From assembly GCF_030486405.1 (NCBI RefSeq), contig NZ_CP129613.1, forward strand, positions 2,418,001 to 2,482,000: a DNA stretch of 64,000 nucleotides, read 5' to 3'. Shown piece after piece: positions 36,586 to 46,969 of the stretch. The DNA is from Mycolicibacterium sp. HK-90. Its GTDB lineage: Bacteria; Actinomycetota; Actinomycetes; Mycobacteriales; Mycobacteriaceae. Under the pieces are notes generated by a model. That model saw only the letters and a list, made by a program, of their open reading frames with translations, was not told where the DNA came from and did no database searches. The number at the start of each line of letters is the position of its first letter. The first letter of the stretch is position 1. The position numbers and the translations under genes were made by a program.

Positions 36586-37707
36586 CTAGAGGGTGCGGCA
36601 CACCTCGGCGGTCGCCCGGGTCAATGCCGCTGGGCCGTCGCGCAATGCCTGCTCCAGTGGCGTGCCCGGGGCAGTTATCGCCACCAATTTCTCGACGCCG
36701 TGCTCCAGGAGCACGTCCGCGTCGGGGGCCACCCGGCCGGCGAAGATCGCCACCCGGGCGCCGGTGCGTGCGGCCACCTGAGCCACGCCGAACGGCGTCT
36801 TGCCCAACAGAGTCTGGGCATCGACACTGCCCTCGCCGGTGAACACCCAGTCCGCCCCGGTCAGTGCCCGCTCCAGTCCCACCGTGTGGGCAATGACCTC
36901 GACACCGGGATCGCAGTCGGCGGCAAGGAATTCCATCAGGCCGAAGCCCAGCCCACCGGCCGCCCCGGCGCCCGGCCGGTCGGGTCGGGCGTGCCCGAGC
37001 GCGGTTCGAGTCACCTCGACGAGCCGCGTCAGCGCGGTCTCGAGGACGTCGACATCGTTGGGTGTGGCCCCCTTCTGCGGGCCGAAAACGGCGCTCGCGC
37101 CGCCGATTCCGAGCAGCGGCGCGGTGACGTCCGAGGCGATCTGGACATGGACGCCCGCCAGCCGTCGGTCCAGACCGGAGACATCGATCCGGTGCAGATG
37201 TGCCAGGGCGGCGCCACCGGGCGGCAGCGGGGCGCCGTCGGCGTCGGTGAAGACCGCGCCAAGAGCGGTGAGCATGCCCACGCCGGCGTCGTTGGTGGCC
37301 GAACCACCCAGCCCGATCAGCAACTCGGCCGCCCCGTGGTCCAGTGCCGAGACGATGAGTTGTCCGACGCCGAAAGTGCTGGCGCGCAGAATATCCCGGT
37401 CTTCTGGTGCCACGAGCTCCAGGCCTGAGGCGCCGGCCATCTCGATCACCGCCAGCCGGCGTCCGGCAACGTAGCCGTAGCGGGCACGTATCGGCCTGCC
37501 GAGTGGATCCTCGACGTCCACCGTGACGGGTTCGCCGCCGAGCGCGTCGACGACCGCGTCGACCGTTCCTTCGCCGCCGTCGGCCATCGGCACCCCGACG
37601 CAATCGGCATGGGGGAGCGCCAACCCGATGCCCTCGCGCATCGCCGCCACCGCTTGCGACGCGGTCATCGACTCCTTGAAGGAGTCCGGGGCCAGAACGA
37701 TCTTCAT
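36586..37707 (-). CDS. Glycerate kinase (GlxK/GarK family)
   Basis: The 373-residue kinase has the family's N-terminal APDSFKESMTASQAV and the motifs MADGGEGTVDA, GLGGSATNDAGVGM, GAAGGLGFGLMEFL and DWVFTGEGSVDAQTL. It phosphorylates glycerate with ATP (2-phosphoglycerate in characterised class II members). It is convergent with the DUF350 gene and appears monocistronic. Confidence 0.92.
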   Translation of the reverse strand: MKIVLAPDSFKESMTASQAVAAMREGIGLALPHADCVGVPMADGGEGTVDAVVDALGGEPVTVDVEDPLGRPIRARYGYVAGRRLAVIEMAGASGLELVAPEDRDILRASTFGVGQLIVSALDHGAAELLIGLGGSATNDAGVGMLTALGAVFTDADGAPLPPGGAALAHLHRIDVSGLDRRLAGVHVQIASDVTAPLLGIGGASAVFGPQKGATPNDVDVLETALTRLVEVTRTALGHARPDRPGAGAAGGLGFGLMEFLAADCDPGVEVIAHTVGLERALTGADWVFTGEGSVDAQTLLGKTPFGVAQVAARTGARVAIFAGRVAPDADVLLEHGVEKLVAITAPGTPLEQALRDGPAALTRATAEVCRTL

Positions 37708-37757
37708 CCCGACGGGACATTACCGACTGCGGGGCCGGTCGGCGCGCCGGAGCGGGC

Positions 37758-38188
37758 TCACGTCACGGCATGGGCCAGGAGTCGCTTGAGCTCGCGTCGC
37801 TGGTCGGCATCGAGCCCTTCGAGCACTTCGTCCTCGGCCGCCAGCACGGCGGCTTCGGCGCGCGTGAGCAACTCGGCTCCGTCGGCGGTCAGTTCGGCGG
37901 GCAGTGCCCGCCCGGAGTCGACGGTGGCGGGCCGGCGCACCGCGCCGCGGTCCTGCAGTCCGCGCAGGACATTGTTCATCGCCTGCGGCGAGACGTTGGT
38001 GTGGCGCGCGAGCTCGGCGTTGGACTGACCGGGGGCCATCGACAGCACGCGCAGGCAGACGAACTCGGGGAGCGTGAGCCCGAGTGGCTGTAGTTGCGCG
38101 GCGACGCGTGGTTGCAGGACCGCGACCACGCGATACATCAGGTAACCGAGTGGCTGCTCCTCCAGGACGCCCCCAGTATCGGAGTTCA

Positions 38189-38189
<1 letters not shown>
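37758..38189 (-). CDS. MarR-family transcriptional regulator
   Basis: The protein has about 143 residues and a winged helix (LTLPEFVCLRVLSMAPGQSNAELARHTNVSPQAMNNVLRGLQDRGAV). Starts at 38189 or 38198 are both possible; the upstream one at 38213 would run into the operator. The divergent methyltransferase gene shares the intergenic palindromes, so this regulator probably controls both genes. Confidence 0.83.
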
Positions 38190-38927
<738 letters not shown>

Positions 38928-39074
38928 CCGCGGCCTGAGCGCGCACCGCCGGCGACACTCGGTCCGCCAGGGCTCCCCCCGACTACGTGTCCGGCCCGGG
39001 ATAGGGCAGGATAGAGAGGCCGTCCAGGGGTAACCCGGGTGGCTCTCTACATGCGAGGAGTGCCGAGGAGACCG

Positions 39075-39824
39075 ATGGCGGATCCGAATGTCGCCGGCGA
39101 GGGCGCAGCACCCATTCGTCCCTTCTACACAAGGGTTCTGCTGAAGCTCGGCGGAGAGATGTTCGGCGGTGGCGAGGTCGGGCTCGACCCGGACGTGGTG
39201 CATCAGGTCGCCCGCCAGATCGCTGCCGTGGTGCGCAGCGGGGTCCAGGTCGCGGTCGTGATCGGCGGCGGCAACTTCTTCCGTGGCGCCCAACTGCAAC
39301 AGCGCGGCATGGAACGCACCCGCAGCGACTACATGGGCATGCTCGGCACCGTGATGAACAGCCTTGCGCTGCAGGACTTTCTGCAGAAGGAAGGCATCGA
39401 CACCCGCGTGCAGACCGCCATCACCATGGGGCAGGTCGCCGAACCGTACATTCCGCTGCGCGCCGTGCGGCATCTGGAAAAGGGTCGCGTCGTCATCTTC
39501 GGCGCCGGCATGGGCCTTCCGTACTTCTCCACCGACACCACCGCCGCGCAGCGTGCCCTGGAAATCGGGGCCGACGTGGTGTTGATGGCCAAGGCCGTCG
39601 ACGGCGTCTACACCGCCGATCCGCGTGAGGATCCGAACGCCGAGCTGCTCACCGAGGTCAGCCATCGCGAGGTGATCGATCGCGGCCTGCGGGTCGCCGA
39701 TGCCACCGCCTTCAGTTTGTGTATGGACAACCGGATGCCGATGCTGGTGTTCAACCTGCTGACCGAAGGCAATATCGCCCGCGCGGTGGCGGGTGAGAAG
39801 ATCGGAACACTGGTCACCACCTGA
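39075..39824 (+). CDS. pyrH: Uridylate kinase
   Basis: The 249-residue UMP kinase has [58 protein letters not shown] and [13 protein letters not shown]. The start at 39075 has GAGGAG close by and gives the mycobacterial N-terminus; the ATG at 39039 is less likely. It makes UDP from UMP. It leads the pyrH-frr-cdsA unit. Confidence 0.96.
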   Translation: MADPNVAGEGAAPIRPFYTRVLLKLGGEMFGGGEVGLDPDVVHQVARQIAAVVRSGVQVAVVIGGGNFFRGAQLQQRGMERTRSDYMGMLGTVMNSLALQDFLQKEGIDTRVQTAITMGQVAEPYIPLRAVRHLEKGRVVIFGAGMGLPYFSTDTTAAQRALEIGADVVLMAKAVDGVYTADPREDPNAELLTEVSHREVIDRGLRVADATAFSLCMDNRMPMLVFNLLTEGNIARAVAGEKIGTLVTT

Positions 39825-39846
39825 ACGGGAAACGGGAGAAGCCGAC

Positions 39847-40404
39847 GTGATCGACGAAACTCTCTTCGACGCTGAAGAGAAGATGGAAAAGGCCGTAAGT
39901 GTGGCCCGTGACGACCTGGCCACCATTCGGACCGGCCGGGCAAATCCGGGCATGTTCTCCCGTATCAACATCGACTACTACGGGGCGATGACGCCGATCA
40001 CGCAGATGGCGAGCATCAACGTTCCCGAGGCGCGCCTCGTCGTGATCAAGCCCTATGAGGCGTCGCAGCTGCGGCCCATCGAGGACGCGATCCGCAACTC
40101 CGACCTCGGCGTGAACCCCACGAACGACGGCAGCATCATCCGCATCTCCATCCCGCAGCTGACCGAGGAGCGCCGCCGCGACCTGGTCAAGCAGGCAAAA
40201 TCCAAGGGCGAGGACGCCAAGGTCTCGATCCGGAACATCCGTCGCAAGGCGATGGAAGAGCTCAGCCGGATCAAGAAGGACGGCGAGGCCGGCGAGGACG
40301 AGGTCGGGCGCGCCGAGAAGGACCTCGACAAGTCCACCCACACCTACACCAGTCAGATCGACGAATTGGTCAAGCACAAGGAAGGCGAGTTGCTGGAGGT
40401 CTAG
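39847..40404 (+). CDS. frr: Ribosome recycling factor
   Basis: The 185-residue protein is full length for RRF, with [20 protein letters not shown], the RRF core and [20 protein letters not shown]. The start is GTG. It splits post-termination ribosomes with EF-G. The next gene starts on the last base of its TAG stop. Confidence 0.97.
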   Translation: MIDETLFDAEEKMEKAVSVARDDLATIRTGRANPGMFSRINIDYYGAMTPITQMASINVPEARLVVIKPYEASQLRPIEDAIRNSDLGVNPTNDGSIIRISIPQLTEERRRDLVKQAKSKGEDAKVSIRNIRRKAMEELSRIKKDGEAGEDEVGRAEKDLDKSTHTYTSQIDELVKHKEGELLEV

Positions 40405-41282
40405 TGGCCGATCAGCAAGTACCTTTCGTGGCAAACACACCGGTCGGAGAACCGCAGAAGAAGCAGTCCCGGGCCGGCCGCAACCTTCCGGCCGCCATCG
40501 CCGTCGGCGTCGTCCTCGGCGCCATGGCGATCGGAACCCTCCTGTTCGCGCCCATTTGGTGGCTGCCGTTGCTCGCGGTGGCCATCGCCATCGCCACTCA
40601 TGAGGTGATCCGGCGGCTGCGCGAACACGGATACGCCCTGCCCACCGTCCCACTGCTCCTCGGTGGCCAGGCAATGATCTGGCTGACCTGGCCGTACGGA
40701 ACCGCCGGTCTACTGGGTGCCTACGGCGGGACGATCGTCGTCTGCATGGTGTGGCGTCTGGTCGGGCAGGGCCTGGACCAGCAACCGGTCAACTACCTGC
40801 GCGATATCGCCGCGACGATCCTGCTCGCGACGTGGGTGCCGCTGTTCGCGGCCTTCACCGCGCTACTGATTTTCGCCGACCACGGCGGAGCCCGGGTTTT
40901 CACCATCATCGTGACGGTCGTCTTCGCCGACATCGGCGGCTATGTCGCGGGCGTCACGTTCGGCAAGCACCTGCTGGCGCCGGCGATCAGCCCCAAGAAA
41001 TCCTGGGAGGGTCTCGGCGGTTCGCTGGTGTTCGGCATCGCCGCCGCCGTTCTCTCGGTGGCCTTCCTGCTGGACAAGCCCGCGTGGGTCGGGGTGCCGC
41101 TGGGCTTGCTGCTGGTCATCACCGGCGTGCTCGGCGACCTGGTCGAATCGCAGATCAAGCGTGACCTCGGGATCAAGGACATGGGCACGCTACTGCCCGG
41201 CCACGGCGGCATCATGGACCGGATCGACGCGATGCTTCCGTCCGCCGTCGTCGGCTGGATCGTGCTGACGCTCCTCGCGTAG
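40404..41282 (+). CDS. cdsA: Phosphatidate cytidylyltransferase
   Basis: The 292-residue membrane protein has about eight helices and the C-terminal CDP-diglyceride synthetase signature (SQIKRDLGIKDMGTLLPGHG, then GIMDRIDAML). It makes CDP-diacylglycerol for phosphatidylinositol and cardiolipin. The GTG start overlaps the frr stop by one base. Its last 93 bp are overlapped antisense by the 3' end of the EamA gene. Confidence 0.96.
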   Translation: MADQQVPFVANTPVGEPQKKQSRAGRNLPAAIAVGVVLGAMAIGTLLFAPIWWLPLLAVAIAIATHEVIRRLREHGYALPTVPLLLGGQAMIWLTWPYGTAGLLGAYGGTIVVCMVWRLVGQGLDQQPVNYLRDIAATILLATWVPLFAAFTALLIFADHGGARVFTIIVTVVFADIGGYVAGVTFGKHLLAPAISPKKSWEGLGGSLVFGIAAAVLSVAFLLDKPAWVGVPLGLLLVITGVLGDLVESQIKRDLGIKDMGTLLPGHGGIMDRIDAMLPSAVVGWIVLTLLA

Positions 41283-42167
41283 GCCGCGCTCGCTGCGCGT
41301 GCCTGATGCGTTCAGCCAGCACGCGATCGCACCGAGAACCAGTCCGGCGGTGATACCGATGTCCACCCGCTCGCCGAGCATCAGCCAGGACAGGACGCCC
41401 GCGACGGCCGGGATCACGCAGAACAGCATCGCCACCGCGGATGCGCCATGCAGATTGATGGCCCGCACGTAGAGCGACACCCCGAGGATGGCGTTGAGCA
41501 GCACCACGCCCGCCACCGCCAGCACCGCCTTCGTCGCGTCATGCACCTCGAGCGGTGTGCTCAGCGCAAGTGCCAACGCGGGTATGAACGCGACGGCGTT
41601 CTGCACCGACGTCGAAGCCCGGAAATCGACATCAGAGCAGAACCGCTGCTGATAAACCCCGCCGGCCGCCAGGCCGAGCAACGCGACCAACAGGAGCCCG
41701 ACCACAGGGTCGATCCCACCCGAGGCGACCAGGCGCGTTGCGCATGCCGTCAGCACGGCGGCGACGCCGAGCACCAGGGCGACCACGCGGCGCGGCGTCA
41801 ACCGGTCACGCAAGAACATCGCTGCCAGCAATGCAGTCGCAACCGGATTCATCGCGATGACAACCGCGCACAGCACTGCCGGAGCTCCATGCTGAATCGC
41901 GATGTAGAGCGCACAGAACTGCACCGCCTGCATGAGCAGGCCCGCCACCGCGACGTGAAACAGCTTGCGGCCCGTGGGAAAGCCGACCCGGGCCACCCCG
42001 GCCCAGGTGCCGAGGACCAGGCCCGCCAGCCCGAAACGAACCACCAACACCGCCATCGGCGACAAGGCGTGGACAGCCAGGTTCCCGATCGGATAACCCA
42101 GGGCGTAGAAGAACGTCACGGTCGTCGCCGTGCGCATCGGCATCGGATTGGGCGGCATGAACCCCAT
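41190..42167 (-). CDS. EamA-family (DMT) transporter
   Basis: The protein has about 325 residues and ten membrane helices in two EamA repeats (for example LHALSPMAVLVVRFGLAGLV-type helix 2 and VAMLFCVIPAVAGVLSWLML near the end of repeat 2). The last 30 or so residues (REERQHDPADDGGRKHRVDP) are hydrophilic and are read from the antisense of cdsA. The start at 42167 or 42158 is uncertain. It is divergent from a LysR regulator, the usual arrangement for an exporter and its activator. Confidence 0.85.
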   Translation of the reverse strand: MGFMPPNPMPMRTATTVTFFYALGYPIGNLAVHALSPMAVLVVRFGLAGLVLGTWAGVARVGFPTGRKLFHVAVAGLLMQAVQFCALYIAIQHGAPAVLCAVVIAMNPVATALLAAMFLRDRLTPRRVVALVLGVAAVLTACATRLVASGGIDPVVGLLLVALLGLAAGGVYQQRFCSDVDFRASTSVQNAVAFIPALALALSTPLEVHDATKAVLAVAGVVLLNAILGVSLYVRAINLHGASAVAMLFCVIPAVAGVLSWLMLGERVDIGITAGLVLGAIACWLNASGTRSERGLREERQHDPADDGGRKHRVDPVHDAAVAGQ

Positions 42168-42313
42168 CGTGAGCGAGCCTCGTGCGCGCGGTCCAACGAT
42201 TATCGGCAATCACGATCGATCGCTGATGCTAATCAATCATGCGGAATAACTCGGTGAATGGGAGGAATTACCTGGTTTTTGATCGTAAGCACTGATCGGA
42301 GTACGTTGAGCGC

Positions 42314-43165
42314 ATGGGGCAGGTGCTGGACATCGCACCGCTGCGCAGCCTGGTTGCGGTGGCGGACTGTGGCGGGTTTCACCGCGCCGCCGCCGTGTTG
42401 CACATGACTCAGTCCGCCGTCAGTCAGCACATGCGGCGCATCGAAGCGGTCGTCGGCGGTCCCGTCGTCGAACGCTCCGGTCGCGGTGTCGCCTTCACCG
42501 AGCTGGGACATCGCGTCCTCGGTCACGCGCGGGGCATCCTCGCCGCGCACGACGCGGCGTTGATCGATCTCGGTGCGGCCGAGGAACAAGTGCTGTTGAT
42601 CGGCGCCACCGAACACGGCGCCGACGTCATGCTGCCCGCACTCACAGCGGCGCTGGGTGAGCGGTTGCCCAACTGGCGGCTGCGGTTTCGCCTCGACCGC
42701 AACGTGACCCTCGCCGATGCCATCGAACACGGTCTTGTCGACCTTGCCGTGATGCTCGACGGCTCCGGGATGGATCCCGCTCACGCCTCCGGAACGCTTG
42801 CGCTGAAGTGGGTTTCGGGCCGCAGCTTCACCACTCCGCCGAATCAGCCGTTGCCGGTGGTGATGTTCTCCGAACCCTGCACGTTGCGCGAACCCACGTT
42901 CGCCACGCTCGACCGGTGCGGGACCGACTACCGCATCGCCGCCGAATCCGCGAACCTGTCCGGCCTGTTCGCGGCGGTGCGTTCCGGCTTGGGCGTGGCA
43001 CTGCTGCCGATGATCGGCCGCCTGCCCGACGGGCTGTGTCTGGCCGAGGGGCTGCCCCCGGCCAGCCGCGCCTCGGTGTTCGTCCGCGGCCGGGCCGGGG
43101 TGGACACCGACGTCCTGGACACCGTCGAGCGCACCGTTCACGACGTTCTCGCCGAACAAGCCTGA
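42314..43165 (+). CDS. LysR-family transcriptional regulator
   Basis: The 283-residue protein has a LysR helix-turn-helix ([35 protein letters not shown]) and a periplasmic-binding-like effector domain. It is divergent from the EamA transporter across about 147 bp, so it probably activates that gene in response to an export substrate. A LysR T-N11-A box was not clearly placed. Confidence 0.87.
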   Translation: MGQVLDIAPLRSLVAVADCGGFHRAAAVLHMTQSAVSQHMRRIEAVVGGPVVERSGRGVAFTELGHRVLGHARGILAAHDAALIDLGAAEEQVLLIGATEHGADVMLPALTAALGERLPNWRLRFRLDRNVTLADAIEHGLVDLAVMLDGSGMDPAHASGTLALKWVSGRSFTTPPNQPLPVVMFSEPCTLREPTFATLDRCGTDYRIAAESANLSGLFAAVRSGLGVALLPMIGRLPDGLCLAEGLPPASRASVFVRGRAGVDTDVLDTVERTVHDVLAEQA

Positions 43166-43178
43166 TACTGGAAAAGAC

Positions 43179-44270
43179 ATGAAGCAGGAACTGGTCTTCG
43201 AAGCCCCACGTCGCGGTATGCCGCCGCGGCACCTTGCCGACCTCGACGAGGACGGCCGTTCCGCTGCCGTCGCCGAACTGGGTCTGCCGAAATTTCGCGC
43301 CAAACAGCTGGCCAACCAGTACTACGGCAGGCTGATCGCCGATCCCAAGCAGATGACCGATCTGCCCGCGGCCGTGCGCGACCAGGTGGCCGAGGCGCTA
43401 TTCCCGACGCTGATCGATCCGGTGAAGCAAATCCAGTGCGATGCGGGGGAGACCCGCAAGACACTCTGGCGTGCCGGTGACGGCACGACGTTCGAGTCCG
43501 TCTTGATGCGTTACCCGCAGCGCAACACGGTGTGCATCTCCTCGCAGGCCGGCTGCGGCATGGCCTGCCCGTTCTGCGCGACCGGCCAGGGCGGCCTGAT
43601 GCGCAACCTGTCCACGGCCGAGATCCTCGAACAGGTCCGGGCGGCGTCGTCGGCCATGCGTTCCGAGCATGACGGCAGGCTGTCCAACATCGTCTTCATG
43701 GGCATGGGTGAGCCGCTGGCCAACTACAACCGGGTGCTGGCGGCCGTCAAGCGCATCATCGCGCCGCCGCCGAACGGTTTCGGGATCAGTGCGCGGTCGG
43801 TGACGGTGTCGACGGTCGGTCTGGCCCCCGCCATCCGGAAACTCGCCGACGAACGCCTCGGTGTCACCCTGGCGGTGTCCCTGCACACCCCCGACGACGA
43901 ACTGCGCGACACCCTGGTGCCGGTGAACAACCGGTGGAGGGTCGACGAGGTGCTCGATGCCGCGCGGTACTACGCCGATGTCACCGGCCGGCGGGTGTCC
44001 ATCGAGTACGCGCTGATCCGCGACATCAACGATCAGCCTTGGCGCGCAGACCTTCTCGGTAAGAAGCTGCACGCCAAACTGGGACAGTTGGTGCACGTCA
44101 ATCTCATTCCACTCAACCCGACTCCGGGCAGCAAATGGGACGCCAGTCCCAAACCGGTCGAGCGGGAGTTCGTCAAACGCGTTCAGGCCAAAGGTGTCTC
44201 GTGCACCGTGCGCGATACCCGAGGGCGGGAAATCGCCGCGGCCTGTGGCCAATTGGCCGCCGAGGGCTAG
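43179..44270 (+). CDS. rlmN: 23S rRNA (adenine-2503-C2)-methyltransferase, radical SAM
   Basis: The 363-residue radical SAM enzyme has the 4Fe-4S motif [31 protein letters not shown] and the C-terminal catalytic cysteine in [10 protein letters not shown]. It methylates A2503 of 23S rRNA and A37 of some tRNAs. It follows the LysR gene by 13 bp; in M. tuberculosis the homologue directly follows cdsA, so the EamA/LysR pair is inserted here. Confidence 0.95.
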   Translation: MKQELVFEAPRRGMPPRHLADLDEDGRSAAVAELGLPKFRAKQLANQYYGRLIADPKQMTDLPAAVRDQVAEALFPTLIDPVKQIQCDAGETRKTLWRAGDGTTFESVLMRYPQRNTVCISSQAGCGMACPFCATGQGGLMRNLSTAEILEQVRAASSAMRSEHDGRLSNIVFMGMGEPLANYNRVLAAVKRIIAPPPNGFGISARSVTVSTVGLAPAIRKLADERLGVTLAVSLHTPDDELRDTLVPVNNRWRVDEVLDAARYYADVTGRRVSIEYALIRDINDQPWRADLLGKKLHAKLGQLVHVNLIPLNPTPGSKWDASPKPVEREFVKRVQAKGVSCTVRDTRGREIAAACGQLAAEG

Positions 44271-44280
44271 GACTTCTACC

Positions 44281-44343
44281 CGCCGAGACTACGGTTTGTG
44301 ACGGATTTTCGGCGTTTTCTCGTCACAAACCGTAGTGTCGGCG
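44281..44343. repeat. Large palindromic repeat between convergent rlmN and SnoaL-like genes
   Basis: 23-bp arms (44281-44303 and 44321-44343) match at 22 of 23 positions around a 17-base loop. The inner 16 bp are perfect; the core is ACTACGGTTTGTGACG. It fills the whole gap between two convergent genes and ends one base before the SnoaL stop codon. It can act as a bidirectional terminator, and it looks like a dispersed palindromic element. Confidence 0.8.
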
Positions 44344-44344
44344 C

Positions 44345-44749
44345 TTAGGGCTTGTTGGTGAACCAGAGGTTTTCCTCGCGCAGGCTGCGGCTGCGCCAGC
44401 CGTCGGGTGTGCGCACCAGTTCGTGGTGGTAGTACCCGCCGCAGGCGCTCATCTCGGCCATTCCGGGTAGCTGCATGGGGTTGTAGAACATCGCCCGCAC
44501 CGTCGCGGTGTCACCGTCGCTGTCGAGGATCTCGATGTTGGTGATGTAGTGCATGCTCCACGGAATCACCCCGAAGTTGGCGGCGAACCAGCCGACCACG
44601 TCATCGCGGGTGCCCACCACGGCGCCCGCCGACGAATAGTCGATGTGGGCATCCTCGGTGAACACCGACCGGTACAGCTCCCAGTCCTTGGAGTCGACCG
44701 CCCGCGCGTAGCGGTACAGCAGGGCCGAGATGTCGGAATACTCGCTCAC
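44345..44749 (-). CDS. SnoaL-like/NTF2-fold protein
   Basis: The 134-residue protein has a SnoaL_4-type fold: SALLYRYARAVDSKDWELYRSVFTEDAHIDYS, MHYITNIEILDSDGDTATVRAMFYNP and WRSRSLREENLWF. Members are small hydrolases, isomerases or dehydratases, such as limonene epoxide hydrolase and ring hydroxylase partners. The GTG start overlaps the aldehyde dehydrogenase stop (GTGA), so the two act together. The reaction is not predictable. Confidence 0.83.
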   Translation of the reverse strand: MSEYSDISALLYRYARAVDSKDWELYRSVFTEDAHIDYSSAGAVVGTRDDVVGWFAANFGVIPWSMHYITNIEILDSDGDTATVRAMFYNPMQLPGMAEMSACGGYYHHELVRTPDGWRSRSLREENLWFTNKP

Positions 44750-46230
44750 TCGGGCATGCCGATGGTCTTGGACTCGAAGTACTCCTTGAAGCCTTCCTCG
44801 CCGTTGCGCCGGCCCAGGCCGCTCTGCTTGGAGCCGCCGAACGGGCTGTTGATGCCGAAATGGCTGCGGCTGTTGATGGTGACGTTGCCGGTCCGGATGC
44901 GACGCGCGATGGCGAAGGCTCGGTCCACGTCGCCGGACGAAACCTCGCCGGACAGGCCGTAGATGGAGTTGTTGGCGATGGCGACCGCCTCGTCGTCGGA
45001 ATCGTAGGGCGTCACCGTCAAGACCGGGCCGAAGATCTCCTCCTGGGCCACCTGCGAATCGGGGTCGACATCGGCGAGCAGGGTGGGCTGGGTGTAGTAC
45101 CCCGTCGGCAGGTTCTCCGGAACACCGCCGCCGGTGACCAGCCGGGCGCCGGAATCGATGCCGGATTTGATGAGCCCGAGCACCTTCTCGCGCTGAGTGG
45201 CGCTGATCTGCGGGCCCTGCATGATGCCCGGCGTCCACGGGTCGCCGACCGGGAAGTTCTCCATCGCGCCCTTGAGCAGCTCGACGCCCTCGTCGTAGCG
45301 GCTGCGGGGGAGCAGGATCCGGCTGGGCAGGATGCAGGACTGCCCGCTCATGACGCAGGCCATCATCGCCGCGATCGGCAGCGCAGAGTTGAAGTCCGCG
45401 TCGTCGAGCACGATGTGGGCGGATTTGCCGCCCAGCTCGAGCATGGTCTTCTTGACCGTGGAGGCACCGGCGGCCAGGATGGCGCGTCCGGTCGCGGTCG
45501 ACCCGGTGAAGGTGATCATGTCGACCCGCGGGTCCGCCGACAGGGCGGCACCGACCTCGTTGGCATTGGACACCACGACGTTGAACACGCCGGCCGGGAT
45601 GTCGGTGTGCTCGGCGACGATGCGGCCCAGCTCGGTACCCGACCACGGGGTGAGCTGCGCCGGCTTGAGCACCACGGTGTTGCCGGCCATCAGCGCCGGG
45701 ACCGTCTCGGCGACGTTGAGATAGAACGGGACGTTCCACGGAGTGATCGCGCCGACCACGCCGACCGGCTCGTAGGCGATCTTGCGCCGGGCTGGCCCCA
45801 GTTGGGTCTGGTGCACGCCGTTGTCGACGACATAGTCGAAGTTCTTGCCGTGCTCGGCCCAGTGCTTGACCTCGCCGATCGGGTCTTCGATCTGTGAGCC
45901 CGTCACGGTCACCGGACAACCGACCTCGGTGACCAGGATCCGGCGCAGCCGCTCCTTTTCGGCCTCCAGCGCGTCGTGCAGCTGCATCAGGCAGTGGTAG
46001 CGGAACTCGACGTCGCGACTCCAGTCGGTTTCGTCGAACGCGCGCCGCGCGGCGCCCACGGCGCGCTCGACGTCGGCCACGGTGCCGTCGGTCGCCTGGC
46101 CGGCCACCTGCTCGCTGGCGGGATGGATGACGTCGAATTTCGCACCGCTGCCGGTGTATTGGAGTTCACCATCGATGAGCATCCGCTCGTCACCGGCGAG
46201 CACGCCGGTGTCGCTCTGCACCTGAGTCAT
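44746..46230 (-). CDS. Aldehyde dehydrogenase
   Basis: The enzyme has about 494 residues with the ALDH features: GAITPWNVPFYLNVAETVPA, VLKPAQLTPWSG, TFTGSTATGRAI, the general base in LELGGKSAHIV, the catalytic Cys in SGQSCILPSR and the C-terminal FGGSKQSGLGRRNGEEGF. It oxidises an aldehyde to an acid with NAD(P). I start it at MTQVQSD (46230). The island operator is 11 bp upstream, between this gene and the TetR gene before it. Confidence 0.92.
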   Translation of the reverse strand: MTQVQSDTGVLAGDERMLIDGELQYTGSGAKFDVIHPASEQVAGQATDGTVADVERAVGAARRAFDETDWSRDVEFRYHCLMQLHDALEAEKERLRRILVTEVGCPVTVTGSQIEDPIGEVKHWAEHGKNFDYVVDNGVHQTQLGPARRKIAYEPVGVVGAITPWNVPFYLNVAETVPALMAGNTVVLKPAQLTPWSGTELGRIVAEHTDIPAGVFNVVVSNANEVGAALSADPRVDMITFTGSTATGRAILAAGASTVKKTMLELGGKSAHIVLDDADFNSALPIAAMMACVMSGQSCILPSRILLPRSRYDEGVELLKGAMENFPVGDPWTPGIMQGPQISATQREKVLGLIKSGIDSGARLVTGGGVPENLPTGYYTQPTLLADVDPDSQVAQEEIFGPVLTVTPYDSDDEAVAIANNSIYGLSGEVSSGDVDRAFAIARRIRTGNVTINSRSHFGINSPFGGSKQSGLGRRNGEEGFKEYFESKTIGMPE

Positions 46231-46241
46231 GTCGAACAGCT

Positions 46242-46265
46242 TTACAAAAATTGCGGAGCGTGTCA
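46242..46265. promoter_or_regulatory. Island operator A (TTACA-N14-TGTCA) before the aldehyde dehydrogenase
   Basis: TTACA at 46242-46246 and TGTCA at 46261-46265 are separated by exactly 14 bp. The TTACA side is 11 bp from the ALDH ATG. It has the same spacing and orientation as the sites at 48116, 52129 and 55530. It gives ALDH-SnoaL a promoter region of its own inside the minus-strand unit. Confidence 0.65.
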
Positions 46266-46368
46266 CCCCTTTGAAAGAACCATTGACCGATCGGTAAGTC
46301 TCTGCGATCGTAGAGTTTCGTAGTCGCGGATCGGGAATGTCGAAGGGAAACGGCGAGGTGGAGGCTGG

Positions 46369-46932
46369 TCAGTCCGGATCGGACTGCTTGATGCCGACGG
46401 CGTGGCGTAGTTGGGCCAGGAACTGGTCGTCGTCGTCGCTGCGGACGATGTAGTGCGAAACCGCGACCCGGATCGCGGTGGCCGCCTTCACGGGGGCGTT
46501 GGCGCCCGACAGCAGTTTGAGCAGCCGCGCCCGCATGATGGGAATGACGTTGGCCAGCTGGGCGATCACCACTTCGGGTTCGATGTCGACCAGCCGGACG
46601 CCGGAATACGACTGCTGATACTGCACGATGAATCGCAGTGCCGCGTCGAGTTTCTCGTTGCCCCGCAGGCCCACGGTGGCGCGGCTGATGCCATGGTCGA
46701 ACATTTCGCGTTCGTGGGTACCGAACGCGTCGAGCAGCTCCTGCTTGTCGGCGAACCATCGATACAGCGTGGGCCGGGAGACCCCGGCCTGCAGCGCCAC
46801 CTCGGAGAGGCTCAGTTTCGTCTGCCCGCTGCGGGCCAGCACCTCGGCGGTTGCCACCAGGATCCGGTGGCGCGTCGAGGTGTCTTCTACTGATACGTCC
46901 CGCTGCGCGGGTACAGGTTCATTCACGTCCAA
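46369..46932 (-). CDS. TetR-family regulator 1 of the catabolic island
   Basis: The 187-residue protein has the helix-turn-helix KLSLSEVALQAGVSRPTLYRWFADKQELLDAF. A C-terminal domain with VQYQQSYSGVRLVDIEPE is shared almost word for word with the TetR protein at 51582-52118. The near-identical DNA-recognition helix in the two implies the same operator. It lies between the APH-like and ALDH genes, 37 bp after the former. Confidence 0.9.
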   Translation of the reverse strand: MDVNEPVPAQRDVSVEDTSTRHRILVATAEVLARSGQTKLSLSEVALQAGVSRPTLYRWFADKQELLDAFGTHEREMFDHGISRATVGLRGNEKLDAALRFIVQYQQSYSGVRLVDIEPEVVIAQLANVIPIMRARLLKLLSGANAPVKAATAIRVAVSHYIVRSDDDDQFLAQLRHAVGIKQSDPD

Positions 46933-46969
46933 GCCTTGGTTGATCGAGGTTCACCAAATGGTAGGACCA

